From: JASGIT01 sp047601665
Lineage (GTDB): Bacteria > Pseudomonadota > Gammaproteobacteria > Burkholderiales > Burkholderiaceae_C
Reading direction: 5' to 3'
Length of the DNA: 64,000 nucleotides
NCBI GenBank assembly: GCA_047601665.1
Contig: JASGIT010000001.1
Location: forward strand, 2,976,001-3,040,000
A program made the translations under genes and the position numbers. Below are positions 51,056 to 59,300 of this stretch, piece after piece (position 1 is the stretch's first letter; each line of letters opens with the position of its first letter). Under the pieces are notes generated by a model that saw nothing but the letters and a program-made list of their open reading frames with translations, was not told where the DNA came from and did not search any database.

Positions 51056-52599
51056 ACGAAAACCTCTTTGCGGCCTTGCGCGCCGCCTTCCCCCAGGACC
51101 TCGACGCCACCGCCATCGAAACCACCACCGCCGCGGGCGAGCCCCTGAACTACTCTTGGGGCGACGTGGACCGCTCCAGCGCCCGCATCGCCAACCTGCT
51201 GGCCTCGCTCAACCTGCCCGAAGGCAGCCGCATCGCCGTGCAGGTGGAGAAGTCGGTCGAGGCCATGCTGCTCTACCTCGCCACGCTGCGCGCGGGCTAC
51301 GTGTTCCTGCCGCTCAACACGGCCTACCAGAGCGCCGAGATCGAATACTTCATCGGCAACGCCGAGCCCGCCGTGGTCGTCTGCACGCCGGGCAACTTCG
51401 GCTGGGTGTCGAAGATCGCGTTCACCGCCGGCACGCAGCACGTCTTCACCCTGGGCGACGACCGCACGGGCAGCCTGCTCGACCGCGCCGCGCACCATGC
51501 CGACACGCACACCCCGGCAGTCAAAAAGGCCGACGACATGGCCGCCATCCTCTACACCAGCGGCACCACGGGCCGCAGCAAGGGGGCCATGCTCACGCAC
51601 GGCAACCTGCTGTCCAACGCCGCCATGCTCAAGGACTACTGGGGTTGGCAAGACGGTGACGTGCTCATCCACGCGCTGCCCATCTTCCATGTGCATGGCC
51701 TGTTCGTCGCCATCCACGCCGCGCTGCTCAACGGCAGCAAGATGATCTGGTTCGCCAAGTTCGACCCCAAGGCCGTCATCGCCGCCATGCCGCGCGCCAC
51801 GGTGTTCATGGGCGTGCCCACGCTCTACGTGCGCATGTTGGCCGAGCCCGCGCTGACGAAGGACGCGGCCAGCCACATGCGCCTGTTCATCGCCGGCTCC
51901 GCCCCGCTGCTGATCGAGACCTTCAAGGAATGGCAGCAGCGCACCGGCCACACCATCCTGGAGCGTTACGGCATGAGCGAGACCATCATGCTCACCTCCA
52001 ACCCCTACGCGGCGGACGCGCGCTACGGCGGGCAGGACGAGCGGCGCGGCAGCACCGTGGGCTTTCCGCTGCCCGGCGTGGGCCTGCGCGTGGTGGACGA
52101 CGCGAACCAGCCCGTGCCCGTGGGCGAGATCGGCAACATCCAGGTGCAGGGCCCCAACGTGTTCAAGGGCTATTGGCACATGCCCGAGAAGACGAAGGAA
52201 GAGTTCGTGGACGGCTGGTTCAAGACCGGCGACGTGGGCAAGGTGGACGAGCGCGGCTACGTCAGCATCGTGGGCCGCAGCAAGGATCTGATCATCAGCG
52301 GCGGCTACAACGTCTACCCCGCCGAGATCGAGGGCTACATCAACGAGATGCCCGGCGTGGCCGAGAGCGCCCTGGTCGGCGTGCCGCACCCGGACTTCGG
52401 CGAAGTGGGCGTGGCCGTGGTCATCCCCAAGCCGGGCGCGGCGCTGGACGGCGACGCGATCATCGCCACGCTGAAAAGCCAGTTGGCCAATTTCAAAATC
52501 CCGAAGCGCTGCTTTGTCACCGCGGAGTTGCCGCGCAACACCATGGGCAAGGTGCAGAAGAACCTGCTGCGCGAGCAGCACAAGGGCCTGTTTGCTTGA
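51052..52599 (+). CDS. matB: Malonyl-CoA synthetase-like acyl-CoA ligase
   Basis: A 515-residue AMP-forming acyl-CoA synthetase. Core motifs are ILYTSGTTGRSKGAML (P-loop with Lys), LERYGMSETIMLTSNPY, DGWFKTGDVGKVDERGY and the catalytic Lys near NTMGKVQKNLL. The YGMSET...TSNPY and GTVGFPLPGVGLRV segments are typical of MatB, which makes malonyl-CoA or methylmalonyl-CoA. The operon lacks a recognisable malonyl-CoA decarboxylase, so the overall pathway is unclear. Confidence 0.85.
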   Translation: MNENLFAALRAAFPQDLDATAIETTTAAGEPLNYSWGDVDRSSARIANLLASLNLPEGSRIAVQVEKSVEAMLLYLATLRAGYVFLPLNTAYQSAEIEYFIGNAEPAVVVCTPGNFGWVSKIAFTAGTQHVFTLGDDRTGSLLDRAAHHADTHTPAVKKADDMAAILYTSGTTGRSKGAMLTHGNLLSNAAMLKDYWGWQDGDVLIHALPIFHVHGLFVAIHAALLNGSKMIWFAKFDPKAVIAAMPRATVFMGVPTLYVRMLAEPALTKDAASHMRLFIAGSAPLLIETFKEWQQRTGHTILERYGMSETIMLTSNPYAADARYGGQDERRGSTVGFPLPGVGLRVVDDANQPVPVGEIGNIQVQGPNVFKGYWHMPEKTKEEFVDGWFKTGDVGKVDERGYVSIVGRSKDLIISGGYNVYPAEIEGYINEMPGVAESALVGVPHPDFGEVGVAVVIPKPGAALDGDAIIATLKSQLANFKIPKRCFVTAELPRNTMGKVQKNLLREQHKGLFA

Positions 52600-52610
52600 G
52601 TTTTAAGGCC

Positions 52611-52663
52611 AAATCGGCCTCCAGCCCAGAAGGGGCAAGCGCTAGAAGCTATCTATTTGATAG
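52611..52663 (+). repeat. Dispersed intergenic repeat, copy 9
   Basis: Copy (AAATCGGCCTCCAGCCCAG, GGCAAGCGCTAGAAGCTAT) between the convergent matB and nrdR genes, ending just before the nrdR stop codon. Confidence 0.85.
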
Positions 52664-52665
52664 CA

Positions 52666-53115
52666 CTAGCGCCGCACTTCATCAATCAGGGTCTTGAACT
52701 CGTCGATGTCCTCGAAGCTGCGGTACACGCTCGCGAAGCGCACGTAGGCCACCTTGTCCAGCTTCTTGAGTTCGCGCATCACCAGTTCGCCGATGCGGCT
52801 CGAAAGCACTTCGCGCTGGCCCAGGTTGAGCAGCTTTTCCTCGATGCGCTCGATGGCCGTGTCGATCTGCGTGGTGCTCACGGGCCGCTTGCGCAGCGCG
52901 ATGCTGAACGAGCCCAGCAGCTTGCCGCGGTCGTAGTCGATGCGGCGGCCATCCTTCTTCACAATGACCGGAAAGCTCACCTCCGGCCGCTCGTAGGTGG
53001 TGAAGCGCTTGTTGCACCCGCCGCACTGGCGGCGGCGGCGCACGAAGTCCCCATCCTCGGCCACGCGGGTTTCGACGACCTGCGTCTCCGGGTGGCCGCA
53101 GAAGGGGCACTTCAT
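52666..53115 (-). CDS. nrdR: Transcriptional repressor NrdR
   Basis: A 149-residue NrdR, the usual length. The N-terminal zinc ribbon is formed by MKCPFCGH and QCGGCNKRFTTYER. The ATP-cone domain follows (VSFPVIVKKDGRRIDYDRGKL onward). It represses ribonucleotide reductase genes according to ATP/dATP levels. It is 12 bp downstream of glyA on the same strand, an arrangement common in betaproteobacteria. Confidence 0.97.
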   Translation of the reverse strand: MKCPFCGHPETQVVETRVAEDGDFVRRRRQCGGCNKRFTTYERPEVSFPVIVKKDGRRIDYDRGKLLGSFSIALRKRPVSTTQIDTAIERIEEKLLNLGQREVLSSRIGELVMRELKKLDKVAYVRFASVYRSFEDIDEFKTLIDEVRR

Positions 53116-53127
53116 GGCATGGCCCGA

Positions 53128-54372
53128 TCAGCGGTAGACCGGGAAGCGGCTCGTCAGCGCGTTCACCTTCTCGCGCACGGCGGCGATGTTGGCCGCATCG
53201 CGCGGGTTGTCCAGCACGTCGGCGATCAGGTGGGCCGTGGCGCGCGCCTCCTCGTCCTTGAAGCCGCGCGTGGTCATCGCGGGCGTGCCCACGCGGATGC
53301 CGCTGGTCACCATCGGCTTCTCGGGGTCGTTCGGGATGGCGTTCTTGTTGATCGTCATGTGGGCCTGGCCCAGCACCGCCTCGGCTTCCTTGCCGGTGAT
53401 GCCCTTGGCGCGCAGGTCCACCAGCATCACGTGGCTTTGCGTGCCGCCGCTCACGATGCGCAGGCCGCGCTCGGTCAGCGTGCGGGCCACGATGTCGGCG
53501 TTCTTGACGACCTGCTGCTGGTAGGTCTTGAACTCGGGCGACAGCGCTTCCTTGAAGGCCACGGCCTTGGCCGCGATCACGTGCATCAGCGGGCCGCCCT
53601 GCAGGCCGGGGAAGATGGCGCTGTTGATGGCCTTCTCGTGCTCGGCCTTCATCAGGATGATGCCGCCGCGCGGGCCGCGCAGGCTCTTGTGCGTGGTGCT
53701 GGTCACCACGTCGGCGTGCGGCACGGGGCTGGGGTACACGCCCGCGGCGATCAGGCCGGCGTAGTGGGCCATGTCCACCATGAAGATGGCGCCGATTTCG
53801 TTGGCTATTCTTGCGAAGCGCGCGAAGTCGATGTGCAGCGAGTAGGCCGAGGCACCGGCCACGATCAGCTTGGGGCGGTGCTCGCGCGCCTTGGCTTCCA
53901 TCGCGTCGTAGTCGATCTCTTCCTTGGCGTTCAGGCCATAGGAAACCACGTTGAACCACTTGCCCGACATGTTCAGCGCCATGCCGTGGGTCAGGTGGCC
54001 GCCTTCGGCCAGGCTCATGCCCATGATGGTGTCGCCGGGCTTGAGGAAGGCGAGGAACACCGCCTCGTTGGCCGACGCGCCGCAGTGCGCCTGCACGTTG
54101 GCGGCCTCGGCGCCGAAGAGCTGCTTCACGCGGTCGATGGCGAGCTGCTCGGCCACGTCCACGTTCTCGCAGCCGCCGTAGTAGCGCTTGCCGGGGTAGC
54201 CCTCGGCGTATTTGTTGGTGAGCTGCGTGCCCTGGGCCCACATCACGGCGGGCGAGGCGTAGTTTTCGCTGGCGATCAGCTCGATGTGCTGCTCCTGGCG
54301 CAGGTTCTCGGCCTGGATGGCGGCAAAAAGCTCGGGGTCGGTCTGTTCGACAAGAATATTGCGGTGGTACAT
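53128..54372 (-). CDS. glyA: Serine hydroxymethyltransferase
   Basis: A 414-residue PLP-dependent enzyme that interconverts serine and glycine with tetrahydrofolate. The PLP Lys is in VVTSTTHKSLRGPRGGII, and ELIASENYASPAVMWAQG is the N-terminal signature. The start follows a TAGGA ribosome-binding site. Its leader contains a 265-bp three-armed palindromic structure beginning 17 bp upstream of the start codon. glyA and nrdR form an operon. Confidence 0.98.
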   Translation of the reverse strand: MYHRNILVEQTDPELFAAIQAENLRQEQHIELIASENYASPAVMWAQGTQLTNKYAEGYPGKRYYGGCENVDVAEQLAIDRVKQLFGAEAANVQAHCGASANEAVFLAFLKPGDTIMGMSLAEGGHLTHGMALNMSGKWFNVVSYGLNAKEEIDYDAMEAKAREHRPKLIVAGASAYSLHIDFARFARIANEIGAIFMVDMAHYAGLIAAGVYPSPVPHADVVTSTTHKSLRGPRGGIILMKAEHEKAINSAIFPGLQGGPLMHVIAAKAVAFKEALSPEFKTYQQQVVKNADIVARTLTERGLRIVSGGTQSHVMLVDLRAKGITGKEAEAVLGQAHMTINKNAIPNDPEKPMVTSGIRVGTPAMTTRGFKDEEARATAHLIADVLDNPRDAANIAAVREKVNALTSRFPVYR

Positions 54373-54419
54373 GGCAGTCCTATGAATGGAGCGTGTTTAT
54401 GGTCTTTTCATGGAGCCCG

Positions 54420-54517
54420 TTGCCCCGCAAAGGCAGTGGATGCAAGGCGCCCACCGCAAGCCGCACTGATGTGCGGCGAGGATGGGCAACGCCGCAGACG
54501 CTGCCTTTGCGGGGCAA
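54420..54517. repeat. Palindromic element, hairpin A
   Basis: 98 bp with perfect 17-nt arms (TTGCCCCGCAAAGGCAG and its complement). The core TGCAAGGCGCCCACCGCA, central hairpin GCCGCAC-TGAT-GTGCGGC and GAGGATGGGCAACGCCGCAG match the core of the element in the MMPL gene. Confidence 0.85.
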
Positions 54518-54525
54518 CCTTCCGG

Positions 54526-54623
54526 GCAAGGCAGCAAACAGCCGCACTCGTTGTTGCGCACCTTGCCCAGGCACAAGCATGGGCGGCGGCGCGCGCCTAG
54601 ATTGCGGCTGTTTGCTGCCTTGC
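54526..54623. repeat. Palindromic element, hairpin B
   Basis: 98 bp, the same length as hairpin A, with perfect 21-nt arms (54526-54546 begins GCAAGGCAGCAAACAGCC; 54603-54623 is its complement). The core is different in detail and looks like a diverged relative in the opposite orientation (GCGCACCTTGCCCAGG). Confidence 0.75.
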
Positions 54624-54653
54624 GGGCACCATGAAAAGACCATAAACACGCTC

Positions 54654-54839
54654 TTACTGTCCCTTGAGAGCAAGGGCTGCCCAGGCGAACGGCGGAACGC
54701 TGCGCGGTGGCAGCGGTACGCTTCCCAGTGGTTCACAGGCGGTTGCCGCCTGTCGGTTTCCACGTCAGCGGCGGCATCGTTGCAATGCCGCGCCTATCGC
54801 CAGTCGCGTACCCGGCTAGTGTAGCCGACGGGCCAGTAT
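54654..54839. other. glyA upstream region with one small hairpin
   Basis: About 186 bp without a gene, between the glyA palindrome and the end of the transglycosylase gene. It must contain or follow the glyA promoter on the minus strand. The only clear structure is an 8-bp hairpin ACAGGCGG-TTG-CCGCCTGT at 54735-54753. I recognise no known riboswitch. Confidence 0.5.
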
Positions 54840-55649
54840 TCAGAGTCCGGGCGACAGCATCGCCACCTTGTCGGCGGCAGGGGCCTGGGCGGAGAGCATG
54901 GGCTGCGTGCTATTGGTCGGCACGTTCCTGCCGTTGGCCACCTGGCGCAGGCGCTGGTGTTCGGCCATCACCTTGGCCGCGTAGCCGCCGTCGTCTTCCA
55001 TATTGGCGGCGCCCACGTAGTACTTGAGCCCGCCTTCGAGCGAACCGGCGCGCGCGATGCATTCCTTGAGCACGGTTACGCCCACGCGCAGGTTGCTCAC
55101 CGGGTCGAACGCGGCGAAATGGCCGCCGAAGTTTTCATACTTGTCGGTATGGATGCGGGTCATCACCTGCATCAGCCCCTGCGCGCCCACGGCGCTTTGG
55201 GCAAAGGGGTTGAAGCTCGACTCGATCGCCATGATGGCGAGGATCAGCGTCGGGTCGAGCTTGTTGCGCGCACCCAGTTCATAGGCTTCGGACACCAGCG
55301 CGGCCACGGGCTCGGGGGCCACGCGGTACTTCTTGCTGAGCCAGTAGGCCACGGCGGCCTGCTGCTTGGGCAGTTCCTTGGGGTTGAACGCCGTGGCGCG
55401 CTCGATGGCGGTGGGCTCCGCGGGCGCGGCCAGCGGCTCCTGCAACGCGGCGTAGCGCGCCTGCAGCCAGCCGCGCAGGTGCTCCTCGCTCGACTGGCGC
55501 AGATCGGGGCGCGCCACCATCGTCAACACGCCAAAGGCCACGGCCAAGCCCAGCAGGGCGAAGCCGTTGTGGGTGATTTCCAGAAAACCATCGGCCACAT
55601 CGGACGCGAACGTGCGCGCTGAAGCAGCCACTTTTCCTGACGCTGACAT
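54840..55649 (-). CDS. Lytic transglycosylase (SLT domain), membrane-anchored
   Basis: A 269-residue protein. ATG 55649 (MSASGKVAAS) is preceded by AAAGGAAG; a longer frame from 55697 has no such site. A hydrophobic segment (GFALLGLAVAFGVLTMVA) near residues 30-47 anchors it. The SLT/goose-lysozyme-like domain has the catalytic Glu in LAIMAIESSFNPFAQSAVGAQGLMQVMT, followed by NLRVGVTVLKECI. It cleaves peptidoglycan glycan strands to form anhydromuropeptides in the periplasm. Convergence with no partner gene makes a specialised role hard to infer. Confidence 0.9.
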   Translation of the reverse strand: MSASGKVAASARTFASDVADGFLEITHNGFALLGLAVAFGVLTMVARPDLRQSSEEHLRGWLQARYAALQEPLAAPAEPTAIERATAFNPKELPKQQAAVAYWLSKKYRVAPEPVAALVSEAYELGARNKLDPTLILAIMAIESSFNPFAQSAVGAQGLMQVMTRIHTDKYENFGGHFAAFDPVSNLRVGVTVLKECIARAGSLEGGLKYYVGAANMEDDGGYAAKVMAEHQRLRQVANGRNVPTNSTQPMLSAQAPAADKVAMLSPGL

Positions 55650-55844
55650 AGAGATTCTTCCTTTCTCAGAGGCCAGCTTCCGGAGGGCACAGGTCACGCG
55701 GACCAGGGCCAGGGCTCATGCCTGGATGGGGGGAACGCCATCGGGTTCGCAAGGGGCGCTGTCAGCGCCAGAGGCAGGGTGCGAACCGATCAGGGCCGGA
55801 GTCGGCGGCGTTCGGGTTTCTACTAGTTCGTCTCAACCGCGTGG

Positions 55845-55873
55845 ATTTTGAAGAGGTGTTTATGCATTGTCAA
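55845..55873 (-). promoter_or_regulatory. Likely sigma-70 promoter for the lytic transglycosylase gene
   Basis: On the minus strand, TTGACA is followed after 17 bp by CAAAAT (4 of 6 matches to TATAAT). It would give a 5' leader of about 190 nt for the gene starting at 55649. It is in an AT-rich stretch. Confidence 0.45.
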
Positions 55874-55991
55874 TACTAAGAAATTCACTTGTTATAAAAA
55901 TGTTGTCTAATTGGTAAGGGGTAAGAGGCGGTTGGAGCGCATCCATCGGGGCAAAAGCAATCGCCGCCGCACCGGCCATTGAGAATCAGGA

Positions 55992-56020
55992 TTGAACTGC
56001 CGCCGCCGTTTTGCTAAGGT
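55992..56020 (+). promoter_or_regulatory. Candidate promoter of a small RNA
   Basis: TTGAAC, exactly 17 bp, then TAAGGT. Transcription would start near 56027 and run to a strong terminator at 56218-56258, before the DUF748 gene. Confidence 0.4.
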
Positions 56021-56026
56021 GTCGTT

Positions 56027-56258
56027 GCCCGCCACTGTGCGCGGCATCCGCCAACAAGGCGACTTCCTCTCGCGGCCTAGGCATTCAGTGCTTTTCGCGG
56101 TAACGGCAGTACCTTCGCGGCACCCCCTTGGGGGCAATACCTTGCCCCCTGGCTTCGAGGGACGCTTCATCTCCCCCGTCGCCCAACCCGATGGCAAGGA
56201 CCGTTGTGTCAGCCGTCAAGCCCGGTGGCTGGTTTCAACCTCCACCGGGCTTTCTCGT
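56027..56258 (+). ncRNA. Candidate small structured RNA of unknown family
   Basis: About 230 nt between a plausible promoter and an intrinsic terminator, with no convincing coding frame. It contains mutually exclusive hairpins: CCCCC-TT-GGGGG (56123-56134) or GGGGGCAA-TACC-TTGCCCCC (56130-56149). It is not recognisable as tmRNA, RNase P RNA, SRP RNA or 6S RNA. It could equally be an attenuated leader of the downstream DUF748 gene. Confidence 0.35.
56218..56258 (+). terminator. Intrinsic terminator upstream of the DUF748 gene
   Basis: An 11-bp stem AAGCCCGGTGG / CCACCGGGCTT with a 13-nt loop, followed by TCTCGTTTTT. As no gene on the plus strand ends before it, it implies a short transcript from this gap or conditional attenuation. 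Confidence 0.75.
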
Positions 56259-56328
56259 TTTTACGGGCTGTTGCAATTGCATCGGGAAGATTTCTGGTGC
56301 AATCCGGCACATCTAGCTGGAGGTCGGC

Positions 56329-59300
56329 GTGTCCATTCAATCCCTCAAAAACAATAAATGGGCCAGGCGGGCCGCCTGGTTCGTGCTTGCGGTGCTGGTG
56401 CTCTGGGCCATCGGCTGGCTGGCCGTGCCGCCGCTGCTGCGCAGCCAGGGCCAGAAGCTCGCAAGCGAGGCGCTGGGGCGGCAGGTGACCATCGGCAAGG
56501 TGGAGTTCTCGCCCTGGTCGCTGGAGCTCACCGTGCACGACCTGGCGGTTGCCAAGGCCGACGGCAAGGGCGATCAACTGGCCGTGAAGCGCATCTACGT
56601 CGATGCCGAGGCGCAGTCGCTGTTCCGCCTGGCCCCCGTGCTGGACGCGGTGCAGGTGGATGCGCCCGTAGTGCACCTGGCACAGACCAGCCCCGGCCAC
56701 TACGACATCGACGACATCCTGGCGCGCTTTGCCAGCAAGCCCCAGGAGCCTGCCGCCAAGGACAGCGCTCCGCCGCACTTCGCCATCTACAACATTGCGC
56801 TGAACGGCGGCGCGGTGGACTTCGACGACCGCACCGTGGGTCGCGTCCAGGAACTGCGCGACCTGACGCTCGCCGTGCCCTTCGTCAGCAACCTGGAATC
56901 GAAGCGTGAAATCAAGGTAGAGCCCCGGCTGGCGTTCAAGCTCAACGGCAGCACGTTCGACTCCCACGCCGAGAGCACGCCCTTCCTCGCCAGCCGCAAG
57001 ACCGATGCCAATATCCGCCTGGCGGGCTTCGACCTGGGGCCGTATCTCGGCTACCTGCCCGACAGCCTGCCTGTGCGGGTGCAGTCGGGCGTGCTGGACG
57101 TGGATTTGCAGCTTTCGTTCGAGCAGACACCCGCCACCGCCGTCCACCTGCGCGGCAGCGTACAGGCCAAGGACGTGCGCGTGGCCGACGCGCAGAAGCA
57201 GCCGCTGCTGGGCTTTGACGCGCTGAAGGTGCAGATTGCCGATCTGCAGCCACTGGCGCAGCGCGGCCACATCACGGCGGTGGAAATCGATGCGCCCAAG
57301 GTGCGGGCGACGCGCGACGGCAAGGGGCGGATCAACTGGACCAGCCTCTCTGCCGCTCCGAGTGAGAAACCCGCGGAAAAACCCGCCAGCAAAGAAGAGG
57401 GCGGCTGGCAGATGGCCGTGGACCGCGTGGCCGTGCACGGCGCGCAGGTGGACTGGCAGGATGACGCGGTGGCGGGCGGGGCCCAACTGGCGCTCACCGG
57501 GCTGGACGCGGAGGCCCATGCCATCGCCGTGCCCTTTGCCAAGCCGCTGCAATTTTCGGGCCGCGCGCAGCTGGGTGCGGGCAAGACCGGTCCCGCCCGC
57601 ATCGACTTCGAAGGCCAGGCCACCGACCGCCTGGGCAAAGTCGCCGCCTCGGTGCGCTCCCTGCCGCTGGCGCTGGGCGCCCCGTACCTGGCCGAGCAAC
57701 TGACGCCCAGCCTGGCGGGCCAACTGGACACCGACCTGGGCCTGGCCTGGAATGGACCCGCCGTGGTGGCGCAGATTGCGCGCCTGTCGCTGGCGGATGT
57801 GGCGCTGTCCTGCCCGGCCAAGGCCACCTGCGCGGGCGCGGGCCTGCCGGGCGTGGCCATGCGCGGCAAAGACAGCCTGGCCGAACTCAAGGCGCTGCAA
57901 GTGGACAACGCCCGCATCGACCTGCTGCGCCGCGTCGTGGAGGTGGAGCGCCTCACGCTCACCCAGCCCCGGGCCCTGGCGGTGCGGGACAAGGAAGGGC
58001 ATTGGATGGCCGAGCAGTGGATGCGCGCCACATCCACCCCGAAAGTGGCCCCGCAACCGGCGCAAAACGCCAAGGCCCAGGCGGCCAAGACGGCGGAGCC
58101 GCCCTGGGCCGTGCACTTGGGCGCGCTGGACATCGACGGCGGCGCCGCCGCCCTGCACGATGCGCAGCCCGCCAAGCCCGTGGCGCTGGCCCTGTCCGGC
58201 GTCAAGCTGCGTCTGGAAGACTTTGCCCCCCTGGCGGCCAAGACCGCCAAGCCCTCGCGCCTCACCGTGGCGGCCCGCCTGGGGGCCGTCAGCAACCGCG
58301 CCGCCGAGCCGGGCAAGCTCGAATACGACGGCACCCTGAGCCTGGCCCCCCTGGCCGCCGAAGGCAAGGTGCTGGCCACCCAGCTGCCGCTGCACGTGTT
58401 CGAGCCTTACGCGGCGGACGCGCTCAACGTGCGCATCCTGCGCGCGGACGGCAGTTTCAAGGGCTCGGTCAAGTTCGCGGCGGATGCCAAAGGCCCCGCC
58501 GTGCGCGTGCTGGGCGACGCCGCCTTGGACGACCTGCGCGTGCGCTCCGCCCTGCTCACAACCCCCAAGGCAGGGCAGGACAGCCCCGCGCCCCGGGGCC
58601 TGGCGCGGCAGGACGACCTGCTGAACTGGAAGTCCCTGGGCCTGCGCGGCGTGAACGTGGCGCTGGCGCCCGGCAAGCCCCTGCAGGTCGATGTGCGCGA
58701 GACCTCGCTCAACGACTTCTTCGCCCGGGTGATCGTGCAGGACACGGGGCGCATCAACCTGCAAGACCTGGTCAAGCACCCCGCGAACGCGGCGGCGGCC
58801 GAGGCCCCTGCCGCGGGTGCATCGGCGCCGGCGGCCGCGGCCTCGGCTCCCGCGGTGGCGCAGGCGCAGGCGCAGGCTACGGCGGCAGACCCCAATGCCC
58901 CGGTCATCCGCTTCGGCCCCGTCTCGCTCACCGGCGGCACCGTGCGCTTTTCGGACTACTTCATCAAGCCCAACTACACGGCGGACCTGAGCGAACTCAA
59001 TGGCCGCCTGAGCGCCTTCTCGTCCGTGCCGCCCACGGGCGGCGCGGCCCCGGAACTGGCCGACCTCGAACTGCGCGGACGCGCCGAGGGCACGGCGTCG
59101 CTCGAAGTCACCGGCAAGCTCAACCCGCTGGCCAAGCCACTGGCGCTGGACATCGTGGGCAAGGTGCGCGACCTGGAACTGCCCCCGCTCTCGCCCTACA
59201 CCGTGAAATACGCGGGCCACGGCATAGAGCGCGGCAAGCTCAGCATGGACGTGGCCTACAAGGTCGAGCCCAACGGCCAGCTCACCGCCAAGAACAAGCT

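Larger units (their letters stand above)
54389..54653. repeat. Composite three-armed palindrome in the glyA leader
   Basis: A perfect 25-bp inverted repeat (54389-54413, beginning GAGCGTGTTTATGGTC, and 54629-54653) encloses two further perfect hairpins, A at 54420-54517 and B at 54526-54623. The folded form is a three-way junction with three long stems. No significant open reading frame is supported. The arrangement looks like palindromic elements inserted into each other. Confidence 0.9.

Noticed and set aside
54389..54653. CRISPR array or insertion sequence as explanation for the glyA-leader repeats
   Set aside because: There are no regularly spaced direct repeats, no spacers and no transposase; the structure is purely inverted.
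54393..54824. Open frames crossing the glyA-leader palindrome
   Set aside because: They consist of palindrome arms, lack ribosome-binding sites and resemble nothing; the region is better explained as structured repeat DNA.
55992..56357. 121-codon frame upstream of the DUF748 gene
   Set aside because: It runs through the terminator hairpin and has no start context; a small RNA or leader is a better reading.
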